Positions 33,419-45,885 of a stretch of DNA of 64,000 nt are shown piece after piece. The stretch is from the NCBI GenBank assembly GCA_018814405.1, contig JAHIZO010000009.1, forward strand, positions 186,001 to 250,000, read 5' to 3'. The position numbers and the translations under genes are program-made. The stretch comes from Gammaproteobacteria bacterium. GTDB lineage: Bacteria; Pseudomonadota; Gammaproteobacteria; Burkholderiales; Gallionellaceae. Under the pieces are notes generated by a model that had not been told where the DNA came from, did no database searches, and worked only from the letters and a program-made list of their open reading frames with translations. The stretch's first letter is position 1, and the number at the start of each line of letters is the position of its first letter.

Positions 33419-36220
33419 TCATCCCAGGAAGCGCACTGCTTCAGCAGCAGGCAGTGGCGGGCTGAACAGATAGCCCTGATATTCCTCGCAGTGCAGCGAC
33501 TGGATGAACTCGAGTTGTCCCGGCTGCTCCACACCTTCCGCCACCACCTTGATACCCATGGCGTGAGCCAGCGCGGCGGTCGCGCTGACGATGCTGCGGT
33601 CGTTGGGGTCCGTTGCGATATCGCGCACGAACGACTGGTCGATCTTCAGTGAGCTCATCGGCAGTATCTTGAGGCGGCTGAGTGATGAATAGCCCGTGCC
33701 AAAATCGTCCAGGGCCAGATTGAAACCCGCCTCATTCAGCTGATTGAGCACACTGTTCTGGTCGATGGCGGACTCCATCAACATGCTTTCGGTCAGTTCC
33801 AGTTCGATATAGCGTGCATCCAGCCCGCCTTCGCGCACGATGCGCTGGATACGCTCGACCAGATCGCTCTGCTGGAACTGTGCGACCGAAAGGTTGACTG
33901 CCACCGGCACGATCTCATGTCCCTGCGATTGCCATAAACGCTGCTGTAGCACTGCCTGACGCAGCACCCAGTCGCCGATCTCGTTGATCAGCCCGGTCTG
34001 CTCTGCCACGGGGATGAACACCGCCGGCGAGATGAAGCCGAATTCCGGGTGCTTCCAGCGCAACAAGGCTTCCATGCCGACCACCGCGTTGTCTGAACAA
34101 GCCAGCTTGGGCTGGTAATACAACATGAGTTGCTGTTGTTCGATCGCGCTGCGCAGATCGTTCTCAAGACGCAGACGCTCCACAGCCTTGCGGTTCATCT
34201 GCTCCTCGTAAAAAGCAAAACGATTGCGGCCGCTATCCTTGGCGCGATACATGGCGAGGTCGGCATTGCGCATCAATTGCACTTGGGTATTACCGTCTTC
34301 GGGACACATGCTGATGCCGATACTCGGCGTCACATGCAGCAGATGGCCGTTGACCTCAAAACCGGCGGCACAGGCAGCGATCATCTTCTCGGCCACGAAG
34401 CTGGCTTCCGTCTCGCTGCCGATGTCGGTGATCAGCGCGATGAATTCGTCACCGCCCTGACGCGCCAGCGTATCGGTGCGTCGCAGGCAAACCTTCAACC
34501 GGTCCGATACTTGTTTCAGCAATTCGTCACCGATGTCGTGACCGAGTGAATCGTTGATGTGCTTGAAGTGGTCTAGGTCGATGAACAGCATCGCCAGCTT
34601 GCTGCCGTGGCGCTCCGCCTGTGCCACCGCCTGCTCGACACGGTCTGCCAGCAGATTGCGGTTGGGCAACCCGGACAAGGCATCGTAATTGGCCAGGCGC
34701 GTGATGCGCTCTTCTTCCAGCTTGCGCTCAGTGATGTCGATGAACACCCCGATGAAATGGGTGACCTCGCCCTGCTCGTTGCGCACGGTACTGATGGTCA
34801 GCAGTTCGGGGAAGACATCCCCGTTCTTGCGCTTGTTCCATATCTCGCCGCGCCAGTTGTTGTTTGCTAGCAGTTCGCGCCACATGGAACGGTAGAACTG
34901 GATCATCTGCCGGCCCGATGCCATGAAGCGCGGATTCTGGCCGATGACTTCATCGGCACTGTATCCGGTGATATCGGAGAAAGCGCGGTTGACCATCACG
35001 ATGTGATTCTCGGCATCGGTGACGATGATGGCTTCACTGTTCTGCTCGAACACCTTGGCAGAAAGACGCAATCCCGCTTCTGCTTCGCGCCGCTGTTTGA
35101 TCTCGTGCGTCAGGTTCCCCACCATGTCGCGAATGGCCTGATTCAGATGCCCCACTTCGTTCTCGCTGCGGTGCGGCGGCACGTCGTAGCTCAGCTCCCC
35201 TGCCGCCACCTTCTCGGCTTCCATGCTGATGCGGCGGATCGGCCCCGCGATGCGCCCCGCCATCAACCAGGTGAGCCAAGTGAAGAACAGGCCGACCAGT
35301 GCCCCCACCATCAGGATGTGCTGTTGCATGGCACGCGCCGGTGCGAATGCAGTGGTGATGTCCTCGCGCACCAGCGCTGTCCAGCCGAAGCCTTTGTAAT
35401 CACGATAACCTGCAGAAGTGGCATGCCCGACCAGATAGGTGTGCCCGTTGCTGAAACGTTCGATGTGGTAACCCTGCTGCTTCCCCGAACGGACATGCCT
35501 CATGGTATCGGGTGCCATGCCGTTGAAATCCGCCCAGGCAGCTTCAGGCCCGGACAACACCATGCCATCGTTGCTCAACAGGAAGATGTCCTGACCGGGT
35601 GTGCGCTTGCTGTCCAGCGCTTCGGATGCCCAGGTCCAGTAGATATGGCCGCACAGCACCCCCAGCAGATTGTTGTTGTGGTCGAACACCGGCGAAGCTA
35701 CATCGACCAGATAAAAGGTCTCGCCGCTGGGATTCGGCAACAGCTTGGCCAGCAACATGGCATCGTGCACATCTCCGATGTAGTCGCCCTTGCGCCCTTC
35801 GGTGCACCACGGTCGTTTGGAAAGGTTCTTGCCTTCGAGATAGCCGCCGGTGCCCACCAGACCGACACCGTCCGGCCCGCAGAAACCGATCCAGGCATAG
35901 GCGTCGAAATTCTTCTGCAAGCGCTCCATCAGTTCGCGTTTGCGCGGCACGGCCACTTTGGGATCGCGCATCTCATCCAGCAGCGCGGCATTGCGGATCT
36001 CGCGACTACGCTCGTACATGCCGCGATCGAGCACATCCAGCGCCGTCTGCGCGCGGCGCACGAAGGCATCGCCCTCGCTCTGTTCGATCTGGCGCTTGCT
36101 CACGTCGGCCGCGTAGAAACTCAGCGCCGTGGACAGCAGCAGCACGATGGCACCGCTGGCCAGACTGATCTCGGCACGCAGGCTGCGGCGCGGATCGATC
36201 GCGCTAAACATTGAACCCAT
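33419..36220 (-). CDS. dCache-HAMP-PAS-GGDEF-EAL protein
   Basis: Membrane c-di-GMP enzyme of 933 residues. A first helix (17-38), a large periplasmic dCache region (41-290), a second helix (302-321), HAMP (322-375), PAS (385-500, DITGYSADEVIGQNPRFMASG), GGDEF (505-670; motif 589-593 preceded by RRTD) and EAL (690-930; MEALLRW at 716-722, ELTES, DDFGTGYSS, AEGVE). Catalytic residues of both domains are present. The ATG at 36218-36220 follows GGAGGGAGA; an upstream ATG at 36256 lacks such a site. It is followed after four bases by the GGEEF gene, so the three genes from 36220 to 28865 probably form one operon. Confidence 0.9.
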   Translation of the reverse strand: MGSMFSAIDPRRSLRAEISLASGAIVLLLSTALSFYAADVSKRQIEQSEGDAFVRRAQTALDVLDRGMYERSREIRNAALLDEMRDPKVAVPRKRELMERLQKNFDAYAWIGFCGPDGVGLVGTGGYLEGKNLSKRPWCTEGRKGDYIGDVHDAMLLAKLLPNPSGETFYLVDVASPVFDHNNNLLGVLCGHIYWTWASEALDSKRTPGQDIFLLSNDGMVLSGPEAAWADFNGMAPDTMRHVRSGKQQGYHIERFSNGHTYLVGHATSAGYRDYKGFGWTALVREDITTAFAPARAMQQHILMVGALVGLFFTWLTWLMAGRIAGPIRRISMEAEKVAAGELSYDVPPHRSENEVGHLNQAIRDMVGNLTHEIKQRREAEAGLRLSAKVFEQNSEAIIVTDAENHIVMVNRAFSDITGYSADEVIGQNPRFMASGRQMIQFYRSMWRELLANNNWRGEIWNKRKNGDVFPELLTISTVRNEQGEVTHFIGVFIDITERKLEEERITRLANYDALSGLPNRNLLADRVEQAVAQAERHGSKLAMLFIDLDHFKHINDSLGHDIGDELLKQVSDRLKVCLRRTDTLARQGGDEFIALITDIGSETEASFVAEKMIAACAAGFEVNGHLLHVTPSIGISMCPEDGNTQVQLMRNADLAMYRAKDSGRNRFAFYEEQMNRKAVERLRLENDLRSAIEQQQLMLYYQPKLACSDNAVVGMEALLRWKHPEFGFISPAVFIPVAEQTGLINEIGDWVLRQAVLQQRLWQSQGHEIVPVAVNLSVAQFQQSDLVERIQRIVREGGLDARYIELELTESMLMESAIDQNSVLNQLNEAGFNLALDDFGTGYSSLSRLKILPMSSLKIDQSFVRDIATDPNDRSIVSATAALAHAMGIKVVAEGVEQPGQLEFIQSLHCEEYQGYLFSPPLPAAEAVRFLG

Positions 36221-36321
36221 TCTCCCTCCGAATACCGTTTTTATATTTGCAGCCATAGTAATGAGTTAACCCGAGTATGGCGAGGAGATTGCCACCCTAC
36301 CGACAGCATGGAAATGCAAAC

Positions 36322-39300
36322 TTAAAGCGCAGCCTCGAAATCCGCCAGTGGCAGCGGCCTACCGAACAGATAGCCCTGAAAACTGTGGCAACCGCGCAGC
36401 TCCAGGAATTCCTGCTGCTCCGGCGTCTCCACGCCTTCCGCGATCACGTTCAGTCCCAGCGCTTCGGTCATGGCGATGATGGTCTGCACGATGGCGGCAT
36501 CGTTGGGGTCGCTGGCTATATCGCGCACGAAGCTCTGGTCGATCTTGATCTGGTCCAGCGGCAGACGTTTGAGATATTGCAAGGACGAATAACCGGTGCC
36601 GAAGTCGTCCATGGAGAAGCTGATGCCGAGCAGCTTCAGTTCGCGCATCTTGTCTATGGTGTCTTCCACATCCAGCAACACGGTACTTTCGGTGAGTTCG
36701 AGTTTGAGCAGTGAAGGTCGCACACCGGTCTCCAACAATACCCGACGCACTTGATCGACGAATTCCGACTTGCGGAACTGTCGTGCACTGACGTTGACTG
36801 CCAGCGTGAGATGTCGGGTATACGCATGCTGTTGCCATGACTTGAGCTGCTGGCACGCGGTGCGCAAAGCCCACATGCCCATCTCCTCGATCTGTCCGGT
36901 CTCTTCCGCCAGCGGGATGAATTGTGCGGGCGATACCAGCCCGCGTTGCGGATGCTGCCAGCGCATCAGCACCTCCGCACCGAGCGGGCGGCGCATACCG
37001 TCCACTTGCACCTGATAGTAGAGCTGCAGCTGATTGGATTTGATCGCGACATCCAGCTCGCTTTCCAGCTCCAGACGATTATCGATGGCGGCTTGCATCG
37101 CGGGATCATAGAAACGTATGGTGTTGCGCCCAGCCTGTTTGGATTGGTACATCGCGATGTCGGCGAACTTGAGCAAGTTCTCCATAGCTTCTTCATGACC
37201 GCGATAAAGCACGACGCCGATACTGGGTGAGCTGAGATGGCGAATGCCATCCAGCAGATAGGGTTCGTTCAAAGCATTGCGAATCTTTTCTGCCACCACC
37301 TCAGCCTGTGGGGCTGCTTCTGCGGCACTAAGACTCAACTCTTCCAACACCACCACGAATTCGTCGCCGCCCAAACGCGCTACGGTATCGCCTTCGCGTA
37401 CAGCCACTCGCAGGCGTCTGGCCACTTCGCACAACAGCTGGTCACCGACATCGTGCCCCTTGCTGTCATTGACCTTTTTGAAATCATCCAGATCGAGCAG
37501 CATCAAAGCGCCGTAGCGCGAACTGCGCGCACTGACAGCCAACGCTTGCAGCGCACGATCCATCAACAGGCGACGATTGGGCAACTGCGTCAGGGAGTCA
37601 TAAAAAGCCAGCTGATGGATGTCGCGTTCCGATTGCTTGCGATCGGTGATGTCTAGGATGACACCGATGATGCCGACCGCCTCTCCGTTGCTGTTGTTCA
37701 GCCTCGCCTTGTGGAAGATCACATCATGCAAGCCACCATCAGCATGCTTCACATTGCTTTCATACACCTGCACACCTTCTTCTGAAGTGAGCAGATCCAG
37801 ATCATGATCCCGATAGACTTCTGACTGGGGTTTCGGCGCGATCTCGAACACTGTCTTGCCGATGATCTCTTCCTTGGCTTTGCCGATGAATTCAGCGAAA
37901 GCGTTATTACATCCGGTGTAACGCCCTTCGGTATCTTTATGGAACACGGGGACCGGCATAGTCTGCAGCAAGGAATCACTAAAGGAGACACTCTCATGCA
38001 GTGCCTCTTCCCCTTTCTTGCGTTCACTGATATCCAGGAAAGTCACCACCGCACCAATCGTGCGTCCTCCTTTATGCATGGGCTGCGACCAATACTCCAC
38101 CGGTACTGGTTTGCCATTCTTGCGCCAAAACACCTCATCTGCGGAATGCGTCGCCTCGTCCCGGATATATGCTTGATAGGCATTGCAATCTTGAGCGGGA
38201 TAGGGACTGCCATCTGCATAAGCGTAGTGAATGATCTCGTGCAGATTCTTGCCCAGCAATTCCTCTTCAAAATCATATCCAAGGATGCGTAGCAGCGCTT
38301 CATTGACAAATGTGCAGCGACCTTCGGTATCGACGCCATACATACCTTCGGCAATGGAATCCATGAACATCTGCAGTTGCTTTTGCGATTCCTGCAGCGC
38401 ACGCTCGGCAGATTTGCGGTCGCGGATGTCGCGACAGGAACCGTAGACGCGACCGTTCGGCAACAGTACGGCGTTCAGTTCCATCGGGATCAAGCTGCCA
38501 TCACGAGCGACTAGCCTGACTTCCATCACCTGACGCGTCTTCTCGCCCACGATGCGCCTACCACCTTCGCGGTAACGCCCGCGCCAATCCTCAGGCACCA
38601 GATCAAATACCGTCATCTCATACAGATCGCTCCGCTCATACCCCAGCAGGCTCACCACGTGATCGTTCACGTAGACGATATGCCCATCCTGCTCGGTGAT
38701 GAACACGGCATCCGGTGCACTCTGTAGCGTCATACGCAAACGTTCTTCGCTTTCGCGCAAGGCCGAGATCATCTCCTGCGTGTCGCGCTCGCTGCTTTGC
38801 TGCAGCTCGCGATGCGCGTCTTCCAGCTCAGCCAGTTCTTCCGCGTTCTTCCGCGCCATGCGATGGTCGAACAGGCTGGCCGTCAATCCGCCGCCAAACA
38901 ACAGCAATACCGTCAATGAAAGCATCACCGCCAGAAAGTGCGGTTCGATACCAAGGCTATCTGTACGACAGACTGCGCCAGCCTGGATGTGCATCCCCAG
39001 CATGGCGACATAATGCATGGCAGAGATTGCCAACCCCATCAACACCCCGCCAAGCAGCAATCGCTGCAAGAGATCCAGCTGCACCCACTTCTCGTGATAC
39101 ATGATGTAAAGCGCGCCCCAAGAGGCGCCGATGGCGATCAGCACAGAGGCAATAAAGATGATGGGGTCGTAAGTGATGGCCGGTGACATCTGCAGTGCAG
39201 CCATACCCATATAGTGCATGCTGCTGATACCCACTCCCATCAACACTGCGCTGATGAGGATGAGCTTCGTTTCGACGATGCGACTGCGCAATACTCTGAA

Positions 39301-39576
39301 AGCCAGCATCGCCGCGATCACGGCGGGCAGTAGAGAAAGCAATGTCAACGGCAAATCGAAACCGATCGCGATGGGCAGATGCATGGCGAGCATGCCCACG
39401 AAGTGCATAGACCAGATCGCCAAGCCTAGCGTGCTACCGCCGGCCAACATCCAGATGATTGCAGTTCTCCCGCTGCTATCGCGCATGCGGCGTGCATGCG
39501 TCAACGCGGTGAGCGATCCGACGACCGCGATCAGAATCGACAACGCGATCAGCGCAAAATCCCAACTAGTAGACAC
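36322..39576 (-). CDS. MHYT-PAS3-GGDEF-EAL protein
   Basis: Membrane c-di-GMP enzyme of 1084 residues, the largest in the cluster. The MHYT sensor (1-245) contains MHFVGMLA, MHYMGMAA and MHYVAMLG. Three PAS domains follow (about 270-390, 395-520, 530-650), then GGDEF (LGGDEFVVV with REGD upstream) and EAL (AEVLMRW, ELTES, DDFGTGYSS, AEGVE). Both catalytic sets look intact. It shares its MHYT N-terminus with the protein at 19372-21393, with close local similarity in the first 40 residues, so the two are probably paralogues. The start is GTG at 39574-39576 with AAAGGGG upstream. About 100 bases separate it from the next cluster gene. Confidence 0.9.
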   Translation of the reverse strand: MSTSWDFALIALSILIAVVGSLTALTHARRMRDSSGRTAIIWMLAGGSTLGLAIWSMHFVGMLAMHLPIAIGFDLPLTLLSLLPAVIAAMLAFRVLRSRIVETKLILISAVLMGVGISSMHYMGMAALQMSPAITYDPIIFIASVLIAIGASWGALYIMYHEKWVQLDLLQRLLLGGVLMGLAISAMHYVAMLGMHIQAGAVCRTDSLGIEPHFLAVMLSLTVLLLFGGGLTASLFDHRMARKNAEELAELEDAHRELQQSSERDTQEMISALRESEERLRMTLQSAPDAVFITEQDGHIVYVNDHVVSLLGYERSDLYEMTVFDLVPEDWRGRYREGGRRIVGEKTRQVMEVRLVARDGSLIPMELNAVLLPNGRVYGSCRDIRDRKSAERALQESQKQLQMFMDSIAEGMYGVDTEGRCTFVNEALLRILGYDFEEELLGKNLHEIIHYAYADGSPYPAQDCNAYQAYIRDEATHSADEVFWRKNGKPVPVEYWSQPMHKGGRTIGAVVTFLDISERKKGEEALHESVSFSDSLLQTMPVPVFHKDTEGRYTGCNNAFAEFIGKAKEEIIGKTVFEIAPKPQSEVYRDHDLDLLTSEEGVQVYESNVKHADGGLHDVIFHKARLNNSNGEAVGIIGVILDITDRKQSERDIHQLAFYDSLTQLPNRRLLMDRALQALAVSARSSRYGALMLLDLDDFKKVNDSKGHDVGDQLLCEVARRLRVAVREGDTVARLGGDEFVVVLEELSLSAAEAAPQAEVVAEKIRNALNEPYLLDGIRHLSSPSIGVVLYRGHEEAMENLLKFADIAMYQSKQAGRNTIRFYDPAMQAAIDNRLELESELDVAIKSNQLQLYYQVQVDGMRRPLGAEVLMRWQHPQRGLVSPAQFIPLAEETGQIEEMGMWALRTACQQLKSWQQHAYTRHLTLAVNVSARQFRKSEFVDQVRRVLLETGVRPSLLKLELTESTVLLDVEDTIDKMRELKLLGISFSMDDFGTGYSSLQYLKRLPLDQIKIDQSFVRDIASDPNDAAIVQTIIAMTEALGLNVIAEGVETPEQQEFLELRGCHSFQGYLFGRPLPLADFEAAL

Positions 39577-39739
39577 CCCATCCCCTTTAATTAAATGTTC
39601 GCCCTATTAACGATGGCTTGTGATCGTAGTGTTTTTATTTGAGATGATACTCGAAGCGAGGCCCCCTGACTTGCATCGGCCAAACCTTGATAAGCTTTAA
39701 TGGATTCGTCCTGTCGCGCATCACTGGGTAGCTTGGGTC

Positions 39740-39745
39740 TATAAT
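39740..39745 (+). promoter_or_regulatory. Consensus -10 element upstream of acnA
   Basis: TATAAT is 40 bases before the acnA ATG. The matching -35 region is weak, which suggests activator dependence. The rest of the 208-base gap shows nothing else recognisable. Confidence 0.5.
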
Positions 39746-39784
39746 CGCGCCCTCGCACATTCATCGCATTTGGAGTCTTTAGCC

Positions 39785-42478
<2,694 letters not shown>

Positions 42479-42504
42479 GCATTCGCTTCACGATGCTGTA
42501 AACG

Positions 42505-42533
42505 AAGAGGCCCGCGATTGCGGGCCTCTTTAT
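42505..42533 (+). terminator. Rho-independent terminator of acnA
   Basis: A 9-bp GC-rich stem (42507-42515 with 42520-42528) has a GATT loop and is followed by TTTATTT. It starts 27 bases after the acnA stop. Confidence 0.92.
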
Positions 42534-42625
42534 TTCCGGGATGGCGAATGTCTGCTATTCAAAGATGCGTAGCTAGCCAACCACCAGCTCCGTTTGCATA
42601 GCGTCCTATATTGCGGACATGGCGA

Positions 42626-44566
42626 TCAATCTCCCACGAGTGCTTCGGTGGTGGGCAGTTGATAGAGTGAATACCGATTGCGACCACCCAGCTTGGCTTG
42701 GTACATGGCTTGGTCGGCTTTTTTCAACAGACCGTTGGCATCCACTTCCTCGGATGGATACAGGCTGATACCGATACTGACACCGATGCTGACCTGCTTC
42801 CCGTCAATAATCCACTCGGGTTGCATGGCCTGCAATATCTTGTTGGCGACATCTTCCGCATCGGATTCGTTCTTTATCTCTTTCAGCAACACGGCGAATT
42901 CGTCGCCGCCGATACGGGCGAAGGTGTCGCTACGCCGCATCAACTCTGAAACGCGTCTCGCGAACTCGATCAGCAGTTTGTCCCCGGCCGCATGCCCCAA
43001 TTCGTCGTTCACGCTTTTGAAACCGTCCAAGTCGAGGAACATCACGGCGATGGTTAGTTTGGCGCGACGCGCGTGGGCGATCTCATGCTCCAAACGATCA
43101 AGGAACAAGACGCGGTTGACCAGATTGGTGAGCGGGTCGTAATAGGCCAGACGCGTGATCTTGCTTTCGGTGATGTCTTTGCCCGTGGAGACGAAGTGTG
43201 TGACATCGCCTTTCTCGTCATGCAAGGGGGCGATGGTCTTTTCTTCGTAGTACAGCATGCCGTTCTTGCGGCGATTGATGAACAAGTCCTGAAAGGTCTC
43301 GCCTTGTTTGATGCGCTTCCACATGTCCGCATAGAACTCGCTGGGATGCTGGCCGGATTTCAGAAAGCGCGGATTCTCACCGATGACTTCCCGCTGTTCG
43401 TAACCGGTCGCATGACAGAACGCGGGATTCACGTAGTCCATGCGCCCGTCTTTATCGGTGATCAGCACATGGTCGGTGGTCTGCTCGACGACTTTTGCCA
43501 GTTTGTGCGCCTGCTGCATGGCAGCCGCGGAAAGTATCTTGAGCTTTCCCCAGCCGCGCATCACGAACGCCCAAAGTGCCAGCCCCAGCACGAGCAACAC
43601 GATGGCGACCTGCAATCTTTCATAGCTAGGCGCCAGAATCGTTGCAACATCCGCCTGTCCGTTCACCAGCCAGTACGGATCGGCACTGCTGATTTTAGAG
43701 GTCTGCCAAACACTTGGGCTGGTCTGTTTGATAAAGTCAGTCGGGATCACGCGCCGGGTCGCCCCGTTAGAACGGTCAGACGACCATTGCACAAAACTCT
43801 CGCCTTGCCCAAGCGGCATCATCGCCCAAGCCTGCGGGTTGGCCTGTTTGAAAGTACGGCTATGCGCAAGCATGCCTCCCCACCGATCCTGCTCGTCACC
43901 GCCGCCCAACCATGCACCCTCTGCGTTGAGCAACGTCATGCGCAAACCCGAAGGATCCTCGGTATTGAAGAGCGCCTCCAATACCGGTGCCACTCCGTAA
44001 TTGATGACGATGACGCCCAGACGTTTGCCGCGCGGGGAAACTACCGGAACAGAGAAGCGCAACATGGGATTGAGCGGGCGCTCGATCTTTCCATGCTCGA
44101 TATTCAGATCAAGGTGCGACAGGCGTAGAGAGTTGCCAGGCAGGCTGACCGCTTCCTGAAAATAGTCGCGCCCGGATTTATCCTGCAATTCATTTTCAGC
44201 CACGCGCCAGACCTTGCCGCCTTTCGAATCGACGCGAAGACGCTCCATGCCGGAAGTATCGATGAAGCGGATCTGCTGATAATGCGGATGAAAGCGCGCC
44301 AGAGAGATGAAGCGCCCTGCCAGCATATCCAGCGCAGCCACAGACTGATGTTGCAACAAACCATCATCTGCCAACAACATCGCATCTGTGGATGCCTCAC
44401 GAAAATCCGCCATCAACATGGCGGACGTTTTTTTGACTTGCGTTTCCATATGCTGCTGCCACTTTTCCAGCGTCGTAGCGCGATCAGCCAGATGCAGACC
44501 GATTACGACCAGAATTGCTGGAATAGCGACCGCAAGGAAACGCCAAAGAAACATTTGGCGGGTCAT
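42626..44566 (-). CDS. Periplasmic-sensor PAS-GGDEF diguanylate cyclase
   Basis: Membrane diguanylate cyclase of 646 residues. A helix at 7-25 and one at 319-337 enclose a periplasmic Cache-like domain; PAS lies at about 355-470 (HATGYEQREVIGENPRFLKSGQ); GGDEF at 475-640 has the motif at 553-557 and the RRSD inhibition site at 544-547. No EAL domain. The ATG at 44564-44566 follows AGGAGAG. A perfect TATAAT lies upstream at 44645-44650. It is convergent with acnA. Confidence 0.9.
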   Translation of the reverse strand: MTRQMFLWRFLAVAIPAILVVIGLHLADRATTLEKWQQHMETQVKKTSAMLMADFREASTDAMLLADDGLLQHQSVAALDMLAGRFISLARFHPHYQQIRFIDTSGMERLRVDSKGGKVWRVAENELQDKSGRDYFQEAVSLPGNSLRLSHLDLNIEHGKIERPLNPMLRFSVPVVSPRGKRLGVIVINYGVAPVLEALFNTEDPSGLRMTLLNAEGAWLGGGDEQDRWGGMLAHSRTFKQANPQAWAMMPLGQGESFVQWSSDRSNGATRRVIPTDFIKQTSPSVWQTSKISSADPYWLVNGQADVATILAPSYERLQVAIVLLVLGLALWAFVMRGWGKLKILSAAAMQQAHKLAKVVEQTTDHVLITDKDGRMDYVNPAFCHATGYEQREVIGENPRFLKSGQHPSEFYADMWKRIKQGETFQDLFINRRKNGMLYYEEKTIAPLHDEKGDVTHFVSTGKDITESKITRLAYYDPLTNLVNRVLFLDRLEHEIAHARRAKLTIAVMFLDLDGFKSVNDELGHAAGDKLLIEFARRVSELMRRSDTFARIGGDEFAVLLKEIKNESDAEDVANKILQAMQPEWIIDGKQVSIGVSIGISLYPSEEVDANGLLKKADQAMYQAKLGGRNRYSLYQLPTTEALVGD

Positions 44567-44644
44567 GATCTCTACTCTCCTGTGCGGCAGCTTTGCAGTG
44601 CGCACGAATTATTATGTCCGGCCATGTGAGGCCGAAGGAGGCGC

Positions 44645-44650
44645 ATTATA
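44645..44650 (-). promoter_or_regulatory. Consensus -10 element for the GGDEF gene
   Basis: TATAAT on the minus strand, about 80 bases before the start codon. The -35 region is poor. The gap also holds a GCCCGATCGGGC palindrome at about 44779-44790, close to the end of the cytochrome gene. Confidence 0.45.
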
Positions 44651-44803
44651 AGACCTTGCTTGGAATATACCTATTAATACCCGAACAATACGCTCCAGTT
44701 TTACCATTTAAAACAATGCAATACCCGGTATGCATACGAGTCCGTCGCTTCAGCTGCAAGGCCGGCTATATTCCCTCAGCCCGATCGGGCGGCGACCTCA
44801 GGT

Positions 44804-45271
44804 TCAATCATCGTCACGCTGACGGCCCGACTTGCGCAGGTCGCGCTCTGCCCAGCTGGTATGGCCGACCACGTTGTGGCATGCCTTGCAGTTGGAGGGT
44901 GTCTTCACGTCGGGATGGACCCATTCTTTGGGGGAGATACTGCGGTGTTCGCGCTTGAACCACGGCGTTTCGGTGATACGCAAGCTGGCCGCTTGATGGC
45001 GCGCCAAGATGCCAGCATTCGCAGACAGGAAATCTGTGATGGCTTTGCGCTCATTGTTATCAAGCTCAGCATTCGATCCGAAATGCCGCGCCAGTCCGTC
45101 CATCATCGTCTTCCAGTTATCGGCGCTCAGCAACTGGGGCGGGAACGGGACATGACAGGCACCGCACTCCTTCTCCCACAAGGCATTGTGCGGCGCACGC
45201 ACGTTATGGTCGCCGGCATGGGCGTTCTGCACGGCTGTCAGCAGGCAGAATAGGATGGCATATCGTTTCAA
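44804..45271 (-). CDS. Second DHC-family diheme cytochrome c
   Basis: Periplasmic diheme cytochrome of 155 residues. A signal peptide (1-19, ending AHA) is followed by CGACH and CKACH, with the same spacing logic and shared surroundings (LWEKECGACH, WFKREHRSISP) as the DHC protein at 26404-26964, of which it is a shorter paralogue. No SHP or cytochrome b gene is adjacent. The start is TTG at 45269-45271, chosen because GGAGAG lies just upstream and a signal peptide begins there; the longer frame is Arg-rich and not protein-like. Eighty bases separate it from def. Confidence 0.85.
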   Translation of the reverse strand: MKRYAILFCLLTAVQNAHAGDHNVRAPHNALWEKECGACHVPFPPQLLSADNWKTMMDGLARHFGSNAELDNNERKAITDFLSANAGILARHQAASLRITETPWFKREHRSISPKEWVHPDVKTPSNCKACHNVVGHTSWAERDLRKSGRQRDDD

Positions 45272-45351
45272 TTCTCTCTCCAAGTGGGTGGCGACGCGCT
45301 GTACAGAGCATGGTCGCGGGGAATAGTTCCATACCGACCGGCGGCAACGGT

Positions 45352-45885
45352 TCAATCGTCTTGCAGATCCTGACCGGGGAACAACACGTCGCTGAAACCG
45401 AAGTCGCGCATGTCGCGGATGCGCATAGGATAGAGGATGCCGTCCAGATGATCGCATTCGTGCTGCACCACACGCGCATGGAAACCACCCACTGTGCGGT
45501 CGATCAAGGCACCATTCTCATCACGCCCCTGATAACGCAGCTTGGTATAGCGCGGCACCAAGCCGCGCATGCCGGGCACACTGAGACAACCCTCCCAGCC
45601 TTCTTCCATCTCGTCGGACAGCGCTGTGAGCACGGGATTGATGAGCACGGTCTGCGGCACGACTTCGGCATCGGGATAGCGTTCGTTCTTTTCGACTCCG
45701 AAGATCACTACACGCAAGGGCACGCCGATCTGCGGCGCGGCCAGTCCGACGCCGCTCAGGGCATGCATGGTGTCTCGCATGTCTTGCAACAAGGCGTGCA
45801 GCGCAGCGCTACCGAAGTCACTAATCGGCTCGGCTTGTTGCAGTAAGCGCGCATCGCCCATGCGCAGAACATCTTTAATCGACAT
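45352..45885 (-). CDS. def: Peptide deformylase
   Basis: Metal enzyme of 177 residues that removes the formyl group from nascent proteins. The three motifs are present: [18 protein letters not shown] (Cys metal ligand) and QHECDHLDG (two His ligands and the catalytic Glu at a variant HExDH, here HECDH). The ATG at 45883-45885 begins [11 protein letters not shown], as in homologues. It overlaps the upstream phosphorylase gene by 11 bases. No fmt gene is adjacent, so this may be a second deformylase. Confidence 0.94.
   Translation of the reverse strand: MSIKDVLRMGDARLLQQAEPISDFGSAALHALLQDMRDTMHALSGVGLAAPQIGVPLRVVIFGVEKNERYPDAEVVPQTVLINPVLTALSDEMEEGWEGCLSVPGMRGLVPRYTKLRYQGRDENGALIDRTVGGFHARVVQHECDHLDGILYPMRIRDMRDFGFSDVLFPGQDLQDD

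Noticed and set aside
33415-33534. Longer N-terminus for the GGEEF protein (start at 33534)
   Set aside because: The added residues are Ser/Arg-rich, overlap the neighbouring EAL domain and precede an obvious membrane anchor that starts at the chosen ATG.
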